A stretch of 64,000 nucleotides of DNA from assembly GCA_040830705.1 (NCBI GenBank), contig JBFOME010000002.1, forward strand, positions 1-64,000. Reading direction: 5' to 3'. The DNA comes from Ruegeria_C sp040830705 (lineage in GTDB: Bacteria; Pseudomonadota; Alphaproteobacteria; Rhodobacterales; Rhodobacteraceae). The translations under genes were made by a program, and so were the position numbers. Shown piece by piece: positions 42,276 through 51,531 of this stretch. Each line of letters begins with the position of its first letter. Within the stretch, counting starts at the first letter, position 1. The notes beneath the pieces were generated by a model. It did no database searches, was not told the DNA's origin, and saw only the letters and a list, made by a program, of their open reading frames with translations.

Positions 42276-43313
42276 ATGGCAGATTTCTTTAGCACCCCAG
42301 GCGGCATAGCCCTGATCATTCTGGCGCAAGTCATTGCGGTTGTGGCCTTCGTGATGATCTCGTTGCTGTTTCTGGTTTATGGCGACCGCAAGATCTGGGC
42401 CGCCGTGCAGATGCGCCGGGGGCCAAACGTGGTGGGTGTCTATGGCCTGCTGCAATCGGTGGCCGATGCGCTGAAATATGTGGTGAAAGAGGTGGTCATT
42501 CCCGCCGGGGCCGACCGCACCGTTTTTATCCTCGCGCCGCTGACCTCTTTCGTGCTGGCCATGATCGCCTGGGCGGTGATCCCGTTCAACGATGGCTGGG
42601 TGCTGAGCGATATCAACGTGGCCATCCTCTATGTCTTCGCCGTCTCCTCGCTGGAGGTTTATGGCGTGATCATGGGCGGTTGGGCGTCGAACTCGAAGTA
42701 TCCATTCCTGGGCTCGCTGCGCTCTGCCGCGCAGATGATTTCCTACGAGGTTTCCATCGGTCTGATCATCATCGGTGTGATTATCTCCACCGGAAGCATG
42801 AATTTCGGTGCCATCGTGCAGGCGCAGGATGGCAATCTGGGTCTGTTCAACTGGTACTGGCTGCCGCATTTCCCGATGGTGTTCCTGTTCTTCATCTCGG
42901 CCTTAGCGGAAACCAACCGACCTCCGTTTGATCTGCCTGAAGCGGAATCGGAACTGGTTGCGGGTTATCAGGTCGAATACTCCGCGACGCCCTTCCTGTT
43001 GTTCATGGCGGGGGAATACATCGCGATCTTCCTGATGTGCGCGCTGACCTCGCTCTTGTTCTTCGGTGGCTGGCTGTCGCCCATCCCGGGCCTGCCCGAC
43101 GGGGTGCTGTGGATGGTCGCCAAGATGGCGTTCTTCTTCTTCCTCTTTGCCATGGTCAAGGCGATCACCCCGCGCTACCGCTATGACCAGCTGATGCGGC
43201 TGGGCTGGAAAGTCTTCCTGCCGTTTTCGCTGGCTTGGGTGGTCTTTGTGGCCTTCGCCGCCAAATTCGACTGGTTCTGGGGCGCGTTTGCGCGTTGGAG
43301 CACCGGAGGCTGA
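42276..43313 (+). CDS. nuoH: NADH-quinone oxidoreductase subunit H
   Basis: 345 residues, eight or nine transmembrane helices. Conserved loops: YGDRKIWAAVQMRRGPNVVG and AETNRPPFDLPEAESELVAG (20 residues each), which form part of the quinone chamber. NuoH links the membrane arm to the peripheral arm. One base separates its TGA from the nuoI ATG. Confidence 0.97.
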   Translation: MADFFSTPGGIALIILAQVIAVVAFVMISLLFLVYGDRKIWAAVQMRRGPNVVGVYGLLQSVADALKYVVKEVVIPAGADRTVFILAPLTSFVLAMIAWAVIPFNDGWVLSDINVAILYVFAVSSLEVYGVIMGGWASNSKYPFLGSLRSAAQMISYEVSIGLIIIGVIISTGSMNFGAIVQAQDGNLGLFNWYWLPHFPMVFLFFISALAETNRPPFDLPEAESELVAGYQVEYSATPFLLFMAGEYIAIFLMCALTSLLFFGGWLSPIPGLPDGVLWMVAKMAFFFFLFAMVKAITPRYRYDQLMRLGWKVFLPFSLAWVVFVAFAAKFDWFWGAFARWSTGG

Positions 43314-43314
43314 T

Positions 43315-43809
43315 ATGACCCAGATCGACTATACCCGCGCCGCCAAATACTTTCTGCTGCAGGATTTCTGGAAAGGCTTCAAGCTGGGCATGAAGTATTT
43401 CTTCGCTCCCAAGGCAACCGTGAACTATCCGCATGAAAAGGGCCCGCTCTCCCCGCGCTTCCGGGGCGAACATGCGCTGCGCCGCTATCCCAATGGCGAG
43501 GAACGCTGCATTGCCTGCAAGCTATGCGAGGCGATCTGCCCTGCGCAGGCCATCACCATCGATGCCGAACCGCGCGAGGATGGCAGCCGCCGCACAACCC
43601 GCTATGACATCGACATGACCAAATGTATCTATTGCGGTTTCTGCCAGGAGGCCTGCCCGGTCGATGCCATCGTTGAAGGCCCGAATTTCGAGTTCGCCAC
43701 CGAAACCCGCGAAGAGCTGTTCTATGACAAGCAAAAACTGCTGGATAATGGCGAACGCTGGGAGGCCGAGATCGCCCGCAATCTGGAACTGGACGCGCCC
43801 TATCGATGA
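43315..43809 (+). CDS. nuoI: NADH-quinone oxidoreductase subunit I
   Basis: 164 residues from ATG 43315. Two 4Fe-4S ferredoxin motifs are intact: CIACKLCEAICPAQA and CIYCGFCQEACPVDA (clusters N6a and N6b). The N-terminal amphipathic helix region FWKGFKLGMKYFFAPK contacts the membrane. It overlaps the next gene, a carboxymuconolactone decarboxylase-like protein, by 4 bp. Confidence 0.98.
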   Translation: MTQIDYTRAAKYFLLQDFWKGFKLGMKYFFAPKATVNYPHEKGPLSPRFRGEHALRRYPNGEERCIACKLCEAICPAQAITIDAEPREDGSRRTTRYDIDMTKCIYCGFCQEACPVDAIVEGPNFEFATETREELFYDKQKLLDNGERWEAEIARNLELDAPYR

Positions 43810-44216
43810 CTGACACGCCCAATAACCCCTTCGAAGCGATGATGGCGCAGGCGCAGGATATGGCCAAGGCGCTCAACCCGGCGCTGGAAAGCTTCAGCCC
43901 GAAAGGGTTCGAGGCGCTCTGGCCGACCATGCCCAAAGAAGCGATGGAGCTGATGTTCGGCAACGCCGTCAACAAAGATGGGTTGGACGCCAAGACCCGG
44001 CTGCTGCTGACGCTTGCCGGGCTGACCATGCAGGGCGCGCAGGCCGACACGGCGGTGCGCCAGACCGTGCGCCACGCGCTGGAGGCGGGGGCGCGCGAAC
44101 AGGAGATCGTCGAGACAATCGGCCAGATGTCGGTCTTTGCCGGCATCCCCGCCATGACCCGAGCGCTGAATCTCGCGAAAGAGGTCATGGGCGACAGCGA
44201 GGAAGACAAAACATGA
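43806..44216 (+). CDS. Carboxymuconolactone decarboxylase / AhpD-like protein inside the nuo operon
   Basis: 136 residues with an all-helical CMD fold: LDAKTRLLLTLAGLTMQGAQ and VRHALEAGAREQEIVETIGQ. The CxxC of AhpD peroxidase partners is absent, so a disulfide reductase role is unlikely. It is a passenger between nuoI and nuoJ with 4-bp overlaps at both ends. A function in complex I is not established. Confidence 0.8.
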   Translation: MTDTPNNPFEAMMAQAQDMAKALNPALESFSPKGFEALWPTMPKEAMELMFGNAVNKDGLDAKTRLLLTLAGLTMQGAQADTAVRQTVRHALEAGAREQEIVETIGQMSVFAGIPAMTRALNLAKEVMGDSEEDKT

Positions 44217-44815
44217 CCGCATTTGCTTTCTACCTCTTTGCAATCTGCGCCATCGCGGGCGGGCTCTTTACGGTGATCAGCCGCCAGCCGGTCCATTCGG
44301 TGTTGTGGCTGATCCTGTCCTTTCTGTCCTCGGCGGGGCTGTTCGTGCTGCTCGGCGCCGAGTTTGTCGCAATGCTCCTGATCATCGTCTATGTGGGCGC
44401 GGTGGCGGTGCTGTTCCTGTTCGTGGTGATGATGCTGGATGTGGATTTCGCCGAACTCAAGGCCGAGATGGCGCGCTATATGCCGCTGGCACTGCTGATC
44501 GGGCTGGTGATCCTCATGCAGTTCGTCATGGCCTTTGGCGCGTGGGAAAGCGCACAGGCGGCCGAGAGCTTGCGCGCGCAGGTGACACCGACCGACATGC
44601 ACAACACGCAGGCGCTGGGCGTTATCCTCTATGACCAGTATTTCCTGCTGTTCCAGCTTGCTGGCTTGATCCTGCTGGTCGCCATGATTGGTGCCATCGT
44701 TCTGACCTTGCGCCACCGCCAGGACATCAAACGCCAGGACATCATTGGACAGATGATGCGCGACCCGGCACAGGCGATGGAGTTGAAGGACGTGAAACCG
44801 GGGCAGGGGTTGTGA
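44213..44815 (+). CDS. nuoJ: NADH-quinone oxidoreductase subunit J
   Basis: 200 residues with five transmembrane helices. SRQPVHSVLWLILSFLSSAG and LLIIVYVGAVAVLFLFVVMM (helix 3 with its pi-bulge region) are typical of NuoJ. It belongs to the proton-pumping membrane arm. The stop overlaps the GTG of the next small gene. Confidence 0.96.
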   Translation: MTAFAFYLFAICAIAGGLFTVISRQPVHSVLWLILSFLSSAGLFVLLGAEFVAMLLIIVYVGAVAVLFLFVVMMLDVDFAELKAEMARYMPLALLIGLVILMQFVMAFGAWESAQAAESLRAQVTPTDMHNTQALGVILYDQYFLLFQLAGLILLVAMIGAIVLTLRHRQDIKRQDIIGQMMRDPAQAMELKDVKPGQGL

Positions 44816-45207
44816 TCATGCGATTGCGGACAGGTATCACCATCAGGATCGCCGCAGTCAGCGGCCTGCTCCTCATGGCAGGCATTGCAAGTGCGGCAGA
44901 AAACGAGATCGAAAACCCGCTCGATACCGTGAACAAGCATTTCGAAGTGGCGAGCAAGGATTTTGGCGGCGGCGTCACGCAGCTGCACGCCCGCAAGGAA
45001 GGCGCGGACGGGAGCGAGCATATGATCTATCACTTCGACTGCTCGAACCAGAAATACAATCTGTTCTATAGCGGCGGGGAAACACCCGACAGCCTGCCTG
45101 ACATGGCGGACGCGCCGTTTGTAGAACCTCTCGAACCCGAAGACATTGTTGGGCCGCTGGCGCAACACACCTGTACGAAACACGGCTACCCGCTGCTGGA
45201 ATGGTGA
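44812..45207 (+). CDS. Small secreted protein between nuoJ and nuoK
   Basis: 131 residues if started at GTG 44812 overlapping nuoJ; an ATG two codons later is equally possible. Signal peptide about 28 residues ending GIASAAENE. The mature part is acidic, has two cysteines (HFDCSNQKYN, HTCTKHGY) and no family I recognise. A periplasmic location is expected. It lies 4 bp before nuoK. Confidence 0.7.
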   Translation: MIMRLRTGITIRIAAVSGLLLMAGIASAAENEIENPLDTVNKHFEVASKDFGGGVTQLHARKEGADGSEHMIYHFDCSNQKYNLFYSGGETPDSLPDMADAPFVEPLEPEDIVGPLAQHTCTKHGYPLLEW

Positions 45208-45211
45208 GGAT

Positions 45212-45517
45212 ATGATCGGACTTGAACACTATCTGACCGTTGCGGCGACCCTGTTCGTCATTGGCATCTTTGGCCTGTTCCTGAACCGCAAGAACGTGAT
45301 CATCCTGTTGATGAGCATCGAATTGATGCTGCTCGCGGTGAATATCAACCTTGTGGCCTTTTCCAGTTTCCTCGGCGATCTGGTCGGGCAGGTCTTTACC
45401 CTCTTTGTGCTGACCGTGGCCGCCGCCGAGGCTGCCATTGGCCTTGCCATCCTGGTCTGCTTCTTCCGCAATCGCGGCACTATCGCCGTCGAAGACGTCA
45501 ACGTAATGAAGGGCTGA
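45212..45517 (+). CDS. nuoK: NADH-quinone oxidoreductase subunit K
   Basis: 101 residues from ATG 45212 with three transmembrane helices. The conserved glutamates for proton transfer are in LLMSIELMLLAVNINLVAF and TVAAAEAAIGLAILVCFFR. NuoK is an Mrp-type subunit of the membrane arm. It ends 7 bp before nuoL. Confidence 0.97.
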   Translation: MIGLEHYLTVAATLFVIGIFGLFLNRKNVIILLMSIELMLLAVNINLVAFSSFLGDLVGQVFTLFVLTVAAAEAAIGLAILVCFFRNRGTIAVEDVNVMKG

Positions 45518-45524
45518 GGAACTC

Positions 45525-47720
45525 ATGGAAACCACAATCCTCTTTGCCCCGCTGGTGGGGGCCATCCTCTGCGGATTTGGCTGGCGTTTCATCGGCGAGA
45601 AGGCGGCGATGTGGACCGCAACCGGCCTGCTGTTTCTGGCCTGTATCCTCAGTTGGATCGTGTTCTTCAGCTTCGACGGGGTGACGCAGCAGATCCCGGT
45701 GATGCGGTTCATCGAAAGCGGTACGCTCAGCACCGAATGGGCTATCCGGCTGGACCGGCTGACGGCGATCATGCTGATCGTGGTGACAACCGTTTCGGCA
45801 CTCGTGCATCTCTATTCCTTCGGCTACATGGATCACGATCCGGCCTTCCGCGAAGGTGAGAGCTATAAGCCGCGTTTCTTCGCTTATCTCAGCTTCTTTA
45901 CCTTCTCGATGCTGGCGCTGGTGACCTCGGACAATCTGGTGCAGATGTTCTTCGGCTGGGAGGGCGTGGGCGTCGCCTCTTACCTGCTGATCGGGTTCTA
46001 CTATCGCAAGCCCACCGCCAATGCGGCGGCGATCAAGGCGTTTGTGGTCAACCGGGTGGGCGATTTCGGCTTTGCGCTGGGGATTTTCGCTCTGTTCTTT
46101 CTGGTCGATAGCATCAATTTCGAGGACGTCTTTGTCTCCGGTCCAAAACTGGCCGAGACGCAACTGACCTTCCTCTGGGGTGAGTGGTCGGCGATCGAGG
46201 TTGTCTGCCTGCTGCTTTTCATCGGGGCTATGGGTAAATCGGCGCAACTGATCCTTCACACCTGGCTGCCCGACGCGATGGAAGGCCCGACGCCGGTGTC
46301 GGCCCTGATCCACGCGGCGACCATGGTGACGGCAGGCGTGTTCCTAGTCTGCCGCATGTCGCCGCTGATGGAGTTTGCGCCGAATGCAACCGCCTTCATC
46401 ACCTTCCTCGGTGCGTCCACGGCGTTTTTCGCGGCCACGATTGGTCTGGTGCAGACCGACATCAAGCGCGTCATCGCCTATTCGACCTGTTCGCAGCTAG
46501 GCTATATGTTCGTGGCCGCTGGAGTGGGCATGTATTCGGCGGCGATGTTCCACCTGCTGACGCATGCCTTCTTCAAGGCGCTTCTGTTTCTTGGCGCAGG
46601 CTCGGTCATCCATGCCATGCATCACGAGCAGGACATGATGAACTATGGCGGGCTGCGCAAAAAGATCCCGTACACGTTCTGGGGCATGATGTTCGGCACG
46701 CTGGCGATCACCGGGGTTGGCATTCCGCTCACCGGCATCGGTTTTGCCGGGTTCCTGTCCAAGGATGCGATCATCGAAAGCTCCTGGGCCGGCGGAACCG
46801 GCTTCGCCTTCTGGTCGCTGGTCATCGCGGCGGCTTTCACGGCCTTCTATAGCTGGCGGCTGATCTTCCTGACTTTCTACGGCGAGGCGAGGGGCAACAA
46901 GAAAACCCATGATCATGCCCATGAAAGCCCGATGACCATGCTGGTGCCGCTGGGCGTTCTGTCGCTCGGCGCGATCTTCTCGGGCATGCTCTGGTATGGA
47001 TCGTTCTTCGGTCATGCCGATCAGGTCGGCAAGTTTTATGGCATTCCGGTGGCTGAGGCCTCGGAACACGCCGAGGGGCACGACGAGGAAACCCATGCCC
47101 AGCATGTGGCGGACGGCACGGCAGTCGCCCATCACGGCGAGGGTGCAGAGCATTCCAACGATGCGACCCATGCGGATGAAGCCCATGGCGATGCGGCACG
47201 TGACGAGGATGGTCACAGCGCGAATGCGCATGGCGGTGATCATCACTATGCCTTTGCCGGAGAGCCGGGGCAGGGCGCCATCTATATCGCGCCGGACAAC
47301 CACGTGCTGGACGATGCCCATGCCGCGCCCAAATGGGTCAAGGTCTCGCCCTTCGTGGCGATGGCGATTGGCTTCCTGATGGCCTATCTCTTCTACATCG
47401 TGAACCCGTCGCTGCCGGGGCGGCTGGCCGAAAACCAGCGCCCGCTCTACCTGTTCCTGCTGAACAAATGGTATTTCGACGAGATCTATGACGCAGTGTT
47501 CGTCAAGCCGACGCTGGCAATTGGCCGCTTCCTGTGGAAGCGCGGGGATGGCAACACGATTGATGGTTTCCTGAACGGTGTTGCGATGGGCATTGTGCCC
47601 TTCTTCACGCGGCTCGCGGGCAAGGCGCAATCCGGCTACATCTTCACCTATGCCTTCTACATGGTGCTGGGCATCGCCGCTCTGGTCACCTGGATGTCGA
47701 TCGGCGGGGGGGCGCAGTAA
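45525..47720 (+). CDS. nuoL: NADH-quinone oxidoreductase subunit L, with histidine-rich insertion
   Basis: 731 residues, longer than the ~610 of E. coli NuoL. The antiporter-like core is intact: MFFGWEGVGVASYLLIGFYY with its conserved glutamate and KSAQLILHTWLPDAMEGPTP with its lysine and histidine. Residues ~515-575 form a soluble insertion of very high His/Asp/Glu content (about a dozen histidines), after a smaller HDHAHES patch. The C-terminal part holds the last helices. The TAA overlaps the nuoM ATG. Confidence 0.97.
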   Translation: METTILFAPLVGAILCGFGWRFIGEKAAMWTATGLLFLACILSWIVFFSFDGVTQQIPVMRFIESGTLSTEWAIRLDRLTAIMLIVVTTVSALVHLYSFGYMDHDPAFREGESYKPRFFAYLSFFTFSMLALVTSDNLVQMFFGWEGVGVASYLLIGFYYRKPTANAAAIKAFVVNRVGDFGFALGIFALFFLVDSINFEDVFVSGPKLAETQLTFLWGEWSAIEVVCLLLFIGAMGKSAQLILHTWLPDAMEGPTPVSALIHAATMVTAGVFLVCRMSPLMEFAPNATAFITFLGASTAFFAATIGLVQTDIKRVIAYSTCSQLGYMFVAAGVGMYSAAMFHLLTHAFFKALLFLGAGSVIHAMHHEQDMMNYGGLRKKIPYTFWGMMFGTLAITGVGIPLTGIGFAGFLSKDAIIESSWAGGTGFAFWSLVIAAAFTAFYSWRLIFLTFYGEARGNKKTHDHAHESPMTMLVPLGVLSLGAIFSGMLWYGSFFGHADQVGKFYGIPVAEASEHAEGHDEETHAQHVADGTAVAHHGEGAEHSNDATHADEAHGDAARDEDGHSANAHGGDHHYAFAGEPGQGAIYIAPDNHVLDDAHAAPKWVKVSPFVAMAIGFLMAYLFYIVNPSLPGRLAENQRPLYLFLLNKWYFDEIYDAVFVKPTLAIGRFLWKRGDGNTIDGFLNGVAMGIVPFFTRLAGKAQSGYIFTYAFYMVLGIAALVTWMSIGGGAQ

Positions 47721-49261
47721 TGGACAATATCCTCTCCATTGTTCTTGTCATTCCGGCAATCGCCGCGCTGATCCTGCTGATCTTCCTGCGCGGAGAAGAC
47801 GCGGCCGCGCAGCGCAATGCCAAGATGGTGGCGCTGTTTGCAACCACGATCACCTTCCTGGTCTCCATCGGCATCTATACCGGATTTGATCCGGAAAATA
47901 CTGGCTTCCAGATGGTGGAAGAACGCGCTTGGCTGATGGGGCTGAAATACAAGGTGGGCGTCGATGGGATCAGCGTGCTCTTCGTTCTGCTCACCACCTT
48001 CATCATGCCGCTGACCATTCTGGCAAGCTGGGCCGTGACGGATCGGGTCAAGGAATACATGATCGCATTCCTGCTGCTGGAAACGCTGATGCTGGGCGTG
48101 TTCATGGCGCTGGATCTGGTGCTGTTCTACTTGTTCTTCGAGGCGGGGCTGATCCCGATGTTCCTGATCATCGGTATCTGGGGTGGCAAGGAACGGATCT
48201 ATGCCAGCTTCAAGTTCTTCCTCTACACCTTCCTCGGCTCGGTGCTGATGCTGGTGGCGATGGTGGCGATGTATGCGGATGCACAAACCACGGATATCGT
48301 GGCACTGATGGGGCATCAGTTCTCATCTGAAAGCTTCAGCGTACTGGGGGTTTATATCGTCGGTGGCATGCAGACGCTGATGTTCCTGGCCTTCTTTGCC
48401 AGCTTCGCGGTCAAGATGCCGATGTGGCCGGTGCACACATGGTTGCCCGACGCTCACGTGCAGGCGCCCACTGCAGGCTCGGTCGTACTGGCCGCCATCC
48501 TGTTGAAGATGGGCGGCTATGGCTTCCTGCGGTTCTCGCTGCCGATGTTCCCGGTCGGGTCTGAGGTCATGACGCCGCTGGTCCTGTGGATGTCTGCCAT
48601 TGCGGTGGTCTACACCTCGCTGGTCGCGCTGGTGCAGGAGGATATGAAAAAGCTGATCGCCTATTCCTCGGTTGCGCATATGGGCTTTGTGACCATGGGC
48701 ATCTTTGCGGCGAACCAGCAGGGCGTCGATGGTGCGATTTTCCAGATGCTCAGCCACGGCTTCATTTCTGCCGCACTCTTCCTGTGTGTCGGCGTGATCT
48801 ATGACCGGATGCATACCCGCGATATCGAGGCGTATGGCGGGCTGGTGAACCGGATGCCGGCTTACGCGCTGGTGTTCATGCTGTTCACCATGGCTAATGT
48901 GGGCCTGCCGGGCACTTCCGGGTTCATCGGTGAATTCCTGACGCTGATGGGCGCGTTCCAGGTCAACACCTGGGTGACGGCGGTGGCGGCGACCGGCGTG
49001 ATCTTCTCGGCGGCTTATGCGCTGTGGCTCTATCGCCGGGTGGTCTTTGGCGATCTGATCAAGGAGAGCCTGAAGTCGATCCGCGACATGAACTCGCGCG
49101 AGCGGCTGATCTTTACGCCGCTGATCGTGATGACGCTGTTGCTGGGGGTTTACCCCTCACTGGTGACCGACGTGATCGGTCCATCGACCACGGCACTGAT
49201 CTCGAACTATGACACGGCGCTGGCCGCGGCCGAGGCCGCCAACCAGTTTGCCGCGAACTGA
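47720..49261 (+). CDS. nuoM: NADH-quinone oxidoreductase subunit M
   Basis: 513 residues, 14 transmembrane helices, one of three antiporter-like proton-pump subunits. KYKVGVDGISVLFVLLTTF, FYLFFEAGLIPMFLIIGIWG with the conserved glutamate, and MPMWPVHTWLPDAHVQAPTA are diagnostic. ATG 47720 overlaps the nuoL stop. It lies 11 bp before nuoN. Confidence 0.97.
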   Translation: MDNILSIVLVIPAIAALILLIFLRGEDAAAQRNAKMVALFATTITFLVSIGIYTGFDPENTGFQMVEERAWLMGLKYKVGVDGISVLFVLLTTFIMPLTILASWAVTDRVKEYMIAFLLLETLMLGVFMALDLVLFYLFFEAGLIPMFLIIGIWGGKERIYASFKFFLYTFLGSVLMLVAMVAMYADAQTTDIVALMGHQFSSESFSVLGVYIVGGMQTLMFLAFFASFAVKMPMWPVHTWLPDAHVQAPTAGSVVLAAILLKMGGYGFLRFSLPMFPVGSEVMTPLVLWMSAIAVVYTSLVALVQEDMKKLIAYSSVAHMGFVTMGIFAANQQGVDGAIFQMLSHGFISAALFLCVGVIYDRMHTRDIEAYGGLVNRMPAYALVFMLFTMANVGLPGTSGFIGEFLTLMGAFQVNTWVTAVAATGVIFSAAYALWLYRRVVFGDLIKESLKSIRDMNSRERLIFTPLIVMTLLLGVYPSLVTDVIGPSTTALISNYDTALAAAEAANQFAAN

Positions 49262-49272
49262 GGAGGCCGGAG

Positions 49273-50715
49273 ATGATCCAGGCTGATCTGACCGTAATCC
49301 TGCCCGAGATTGTGCTGGCCGTTTATGCGATGGCCGCGCTGATCGGGGCCGTTTACACCCGCAAGGACGCGCTGGGGCCGCTCTTGGTCTGGACCACCGC
49401 CGGGCTGATGGCGGCGCTGGCGATGTGGATTGCGGCGCAGCCGAATGCCACGCAGGTGGCGTTCAACGGCATGTTCATCAATGACGGCTTCGCGAGGTTC
49501 ACCAAGGTTGCGGTACTGCTTTCAGCGGCGGTGATCCTGGTGATGAGCCAGGACTACATGTCGCGCCGGGGCCTGTTGCGCTTCGAATACCCGCTGCTGA
49601 TCGCGCTGGCCGCCGTGGGCATGATGATGATGGTCAGCGCCGGGGACCTCATGTCGCTTTATATGGGGCTGGAGCTGCAATCGCTGTCGCTTTATGTGGT
49701 GGCCGCCCTGCGCCGGGACAGCGCGAAATCGACCGAGGCTGGCCTGAAATACTTCGTGCTGGGCGCGCTGAGTTCCGGTCTGCTGCTCTATGGCGCATCG
49801 TTGGTCTACGGCTTTGCCGGAACGACACTTTTCACCGGGATCATCCAGACGGCCACCCATGGCGAGATGTCGCTGGGCATGCTCTTTGGCCTGATCTTCC
49901 TGATCTCGGGTCTGGCCTTCAAAGTCTCCGCCGTGCCTTTCCACATGTGGACGCCGGACGTCTATGAGGGCTCACCGACGCCGATCACCGCCTTTTTTGC
50001 CACCGCGCCGAAAGTGGCGGCCATGGCGCTGTTTGCCCGCGTGATGCACGACGCTTTCGGCGGTGCGGTGAGCGATTGGCAGCAGGTCATTATTCTGATC
50101 TCGGTCCTGTCGATGTTCCTCGGCGCGATCGCCGCGATTGGCCAGCGCAATATCAAGCGGCTGATGGCGTTTTCCTCAATCGCGCATATGGGCTACGGGC
50201 TGATCGGTCTGGCTGCCGGGACCGAGATGGGCATCAAGGCGATGCTGATGTATCTGGCGATCTATGTGACGATGAATGTCGGCACCTTCGCCTTCATCCT
50301 GATGATGGAACGCGATGGCCAGCCGGTCACCGATATCGACGCGTTGCGTCAGTATTCGCGCCGCGAACCGGCCAAGGCGCTGGCGGTGCTGATCCTGATG
50401 TTCAGCCTCGCAGGCGTGCCGCCGATGCTGGGCTTCTTTGCCAAGTTCGGTGTCTGGCAGGCAGGTATTTCGGCGGATCTGTTCGGCTTGGTGATTGCCT
50501 CGGCCATCGCCTCGGTAATCGGTGCCTTCTACTACCTGCGCATCGTCTTCTACATGTATTTCGGGGCCGAGAACGAGGACCAACTCGACACCAATTCCTC
50601 GCCTGTTCTTTGGAGTGCGCTGATGGCCTCTGCGGCGCTGATGATCATCGGCGTGTTCTATCAGTTTGGCGTCGAAGGCGCGGCAGCGGCGGCGGCGGCG
50701 ACCCTTGTTAACTGA
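49273..50715 (+). CDS. nuoN: NADH-quinone oxidoreductase subunit N
   Basis: 480 residues, 14 transmembrane helices. MSLYMGLELQSLSLYVVAAL, FKVSAVPFHMWTPDVYEGSP and NIKRLMAFSSIAHMGYGLIG identify NuoN. It is the last subunit of the operon. A terminator hairpin follows at 50740 and directly abuts birA. Confidence 0.97.
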   Translation: MIQADLTVILPEIVLAVYAMAALIGAVYTRKDALGPLLVWTTAGLMAALAMWIAAQPNATQVAFNGMFINDGFARFTKVAVLLSAAVILVMSQDYMSRRGLLRFEYPLLIALAAVGMMMMVSAGDLMSLYMGLELQSLSLYVVAALRRDSAKSTEAGLKYFVLGALSSGLLLYGASLVYGFAGTTLFTGIIQTATHGEMSLGMLFGLIFLISGLAFKVSAVPFHMWTPDVYEGSPTPITAFFATAPKVAAMALFARVMHDAFGGAVSDWQQVIILISVLSMFLGAIAAIGQRNIKRLMAFSSIAHMGYGLIGLAAGTEMGIKAMLMYLAIYVTMNVGTFAFILMMERDGQPVTDIDALRQYSRREPAKALAVLILMFSLAGVPPMLGFFAKFGVWQAGISADLFGLVIASAIASVIGAFYYLRIVFYMYFGAENEDQLDTNSSPVLWSALMASAALMIIGVFYQFGVEGAAAAAAATLVN

Positions 50716-50739
50716 TCTCAAGTCACTGCGGATAAGAGG

Positions 50740-50766
50740 GGCCCGGTTGCTGAACCGGGCCTTTTT
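50740..50766 (+). terminator. Rho-independent terminator of the nuo operon
   Basis: GGCCCGGTT (50740-50748) pairs perfectly with AACCGGGCC (50753-50761), loop GCTG, followed by TTTTT (50762-50766). The T-run ends 3 bp before the birA ATG at 50770. Confidence 0.9.
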
Positions 50767-50769
50767 GCC

Positions 50770-51519
50770 ATGACCGACTGGCCCGAAACCTATGGCAAGC
50801 GGGTGCTGGAGGAGGTCGACAGCACCCTGAACGAAGCCGCGCGCATCGCGCCTGCGCTGACCGGGCCGGAATGGATACTGGCCCACCGCCAGACCGCCGC
50901 GCGCGGGCGTCGCGGGAGGGCCTGGGCCAACCCCTCGGGCAATCTGGCAGCGACGCTGGTGATGCGACCATTCGGTACCACCGAAAACGCAGCGCTGCGC
51001 AGTTTCATAGCGGCACTTGCGCTATTCGATGCCTGCGTTGCGGTGACCGGCCGGGCCGACGGGCTGGCATTGAAATGGCCCAATGACGTGTTGCTTAACG
51101 GGGGCAAGCTGGCGGGCATCCTGCTGGAAAGCGCGGGGCAGGGGCAGGGCGTCAACTATCTGGCGATCGGCATCGGTGTGAATCTTGCCGAAGCGCCCGG
51201 CGCGGCGCAGGTCGAGGCAGGGGCCGTGCGTCCCGTATCGCTGTTCTCCGAGACCGGCGCGCTGGTAAAGCCGGAAGACTTTCTGACCGAGCTTGCCGCC
51301 GCCTATGCAAGCTATGAGACGCAGTTTCAGACCTACGGGTTCGAGCCGATCCGGCAGGCCTGGCTGGCCCGTGCGGCGCGGTTGGGCGAGGTGATCACTG
51401 CGCGAACCTCCACCAGCGAAACCGTCGGCACGTTCGAGACGGTGGACGGGCAGGGCAATCTTGTCCTATTGACCGCCAAAGGCCGCGTCAGCATACCCGC
51501 CGCCGATATCTATTTCTGA
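50770..51519 (+). CDS. birA: Biotin--[acetyl-CoA-carboxylase] ligase
   Basis: 249 residues, the short BirA form without an N-terminal DNA-binding domain, so it is not a repressor. The biotinyl-AMP loop is in AARGRRGRAWANPSGNLAAT and KWPNDVLLNGGKLAGILLE provides the catalytic lysine and dimer strand. It biotinylates carrier domains such as that of MccA here. The ATG lies 3 bp after the nuo terminator and no ribosome-binding site is visible outside the hairpin, so translation initiation is unusual. Confidence 0.93.
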   Translation: MTDWPETYGKRVLEEVDSTLNEAARIAPALTGPEWILAHRQTAARGRRGRAWANPSGNLAATLVMRPFGTTENAALRSFIAALALFDACVAVTGRADGLALKWPNDVLLNGGKLAGILLESAGQGQGVNYLAIGIGVNLAEAPGAAQVEAGAVRPVSLFSETGALVKPEDFLTELAAAYASYETQFQTYGFEPIRQAWLARAARLGEVITARTSTSETVGTFETVDGQGNLVLLTAKGRVSIPAADIYF

Positions 51520-51531
51520 GGATCAAGGCCC

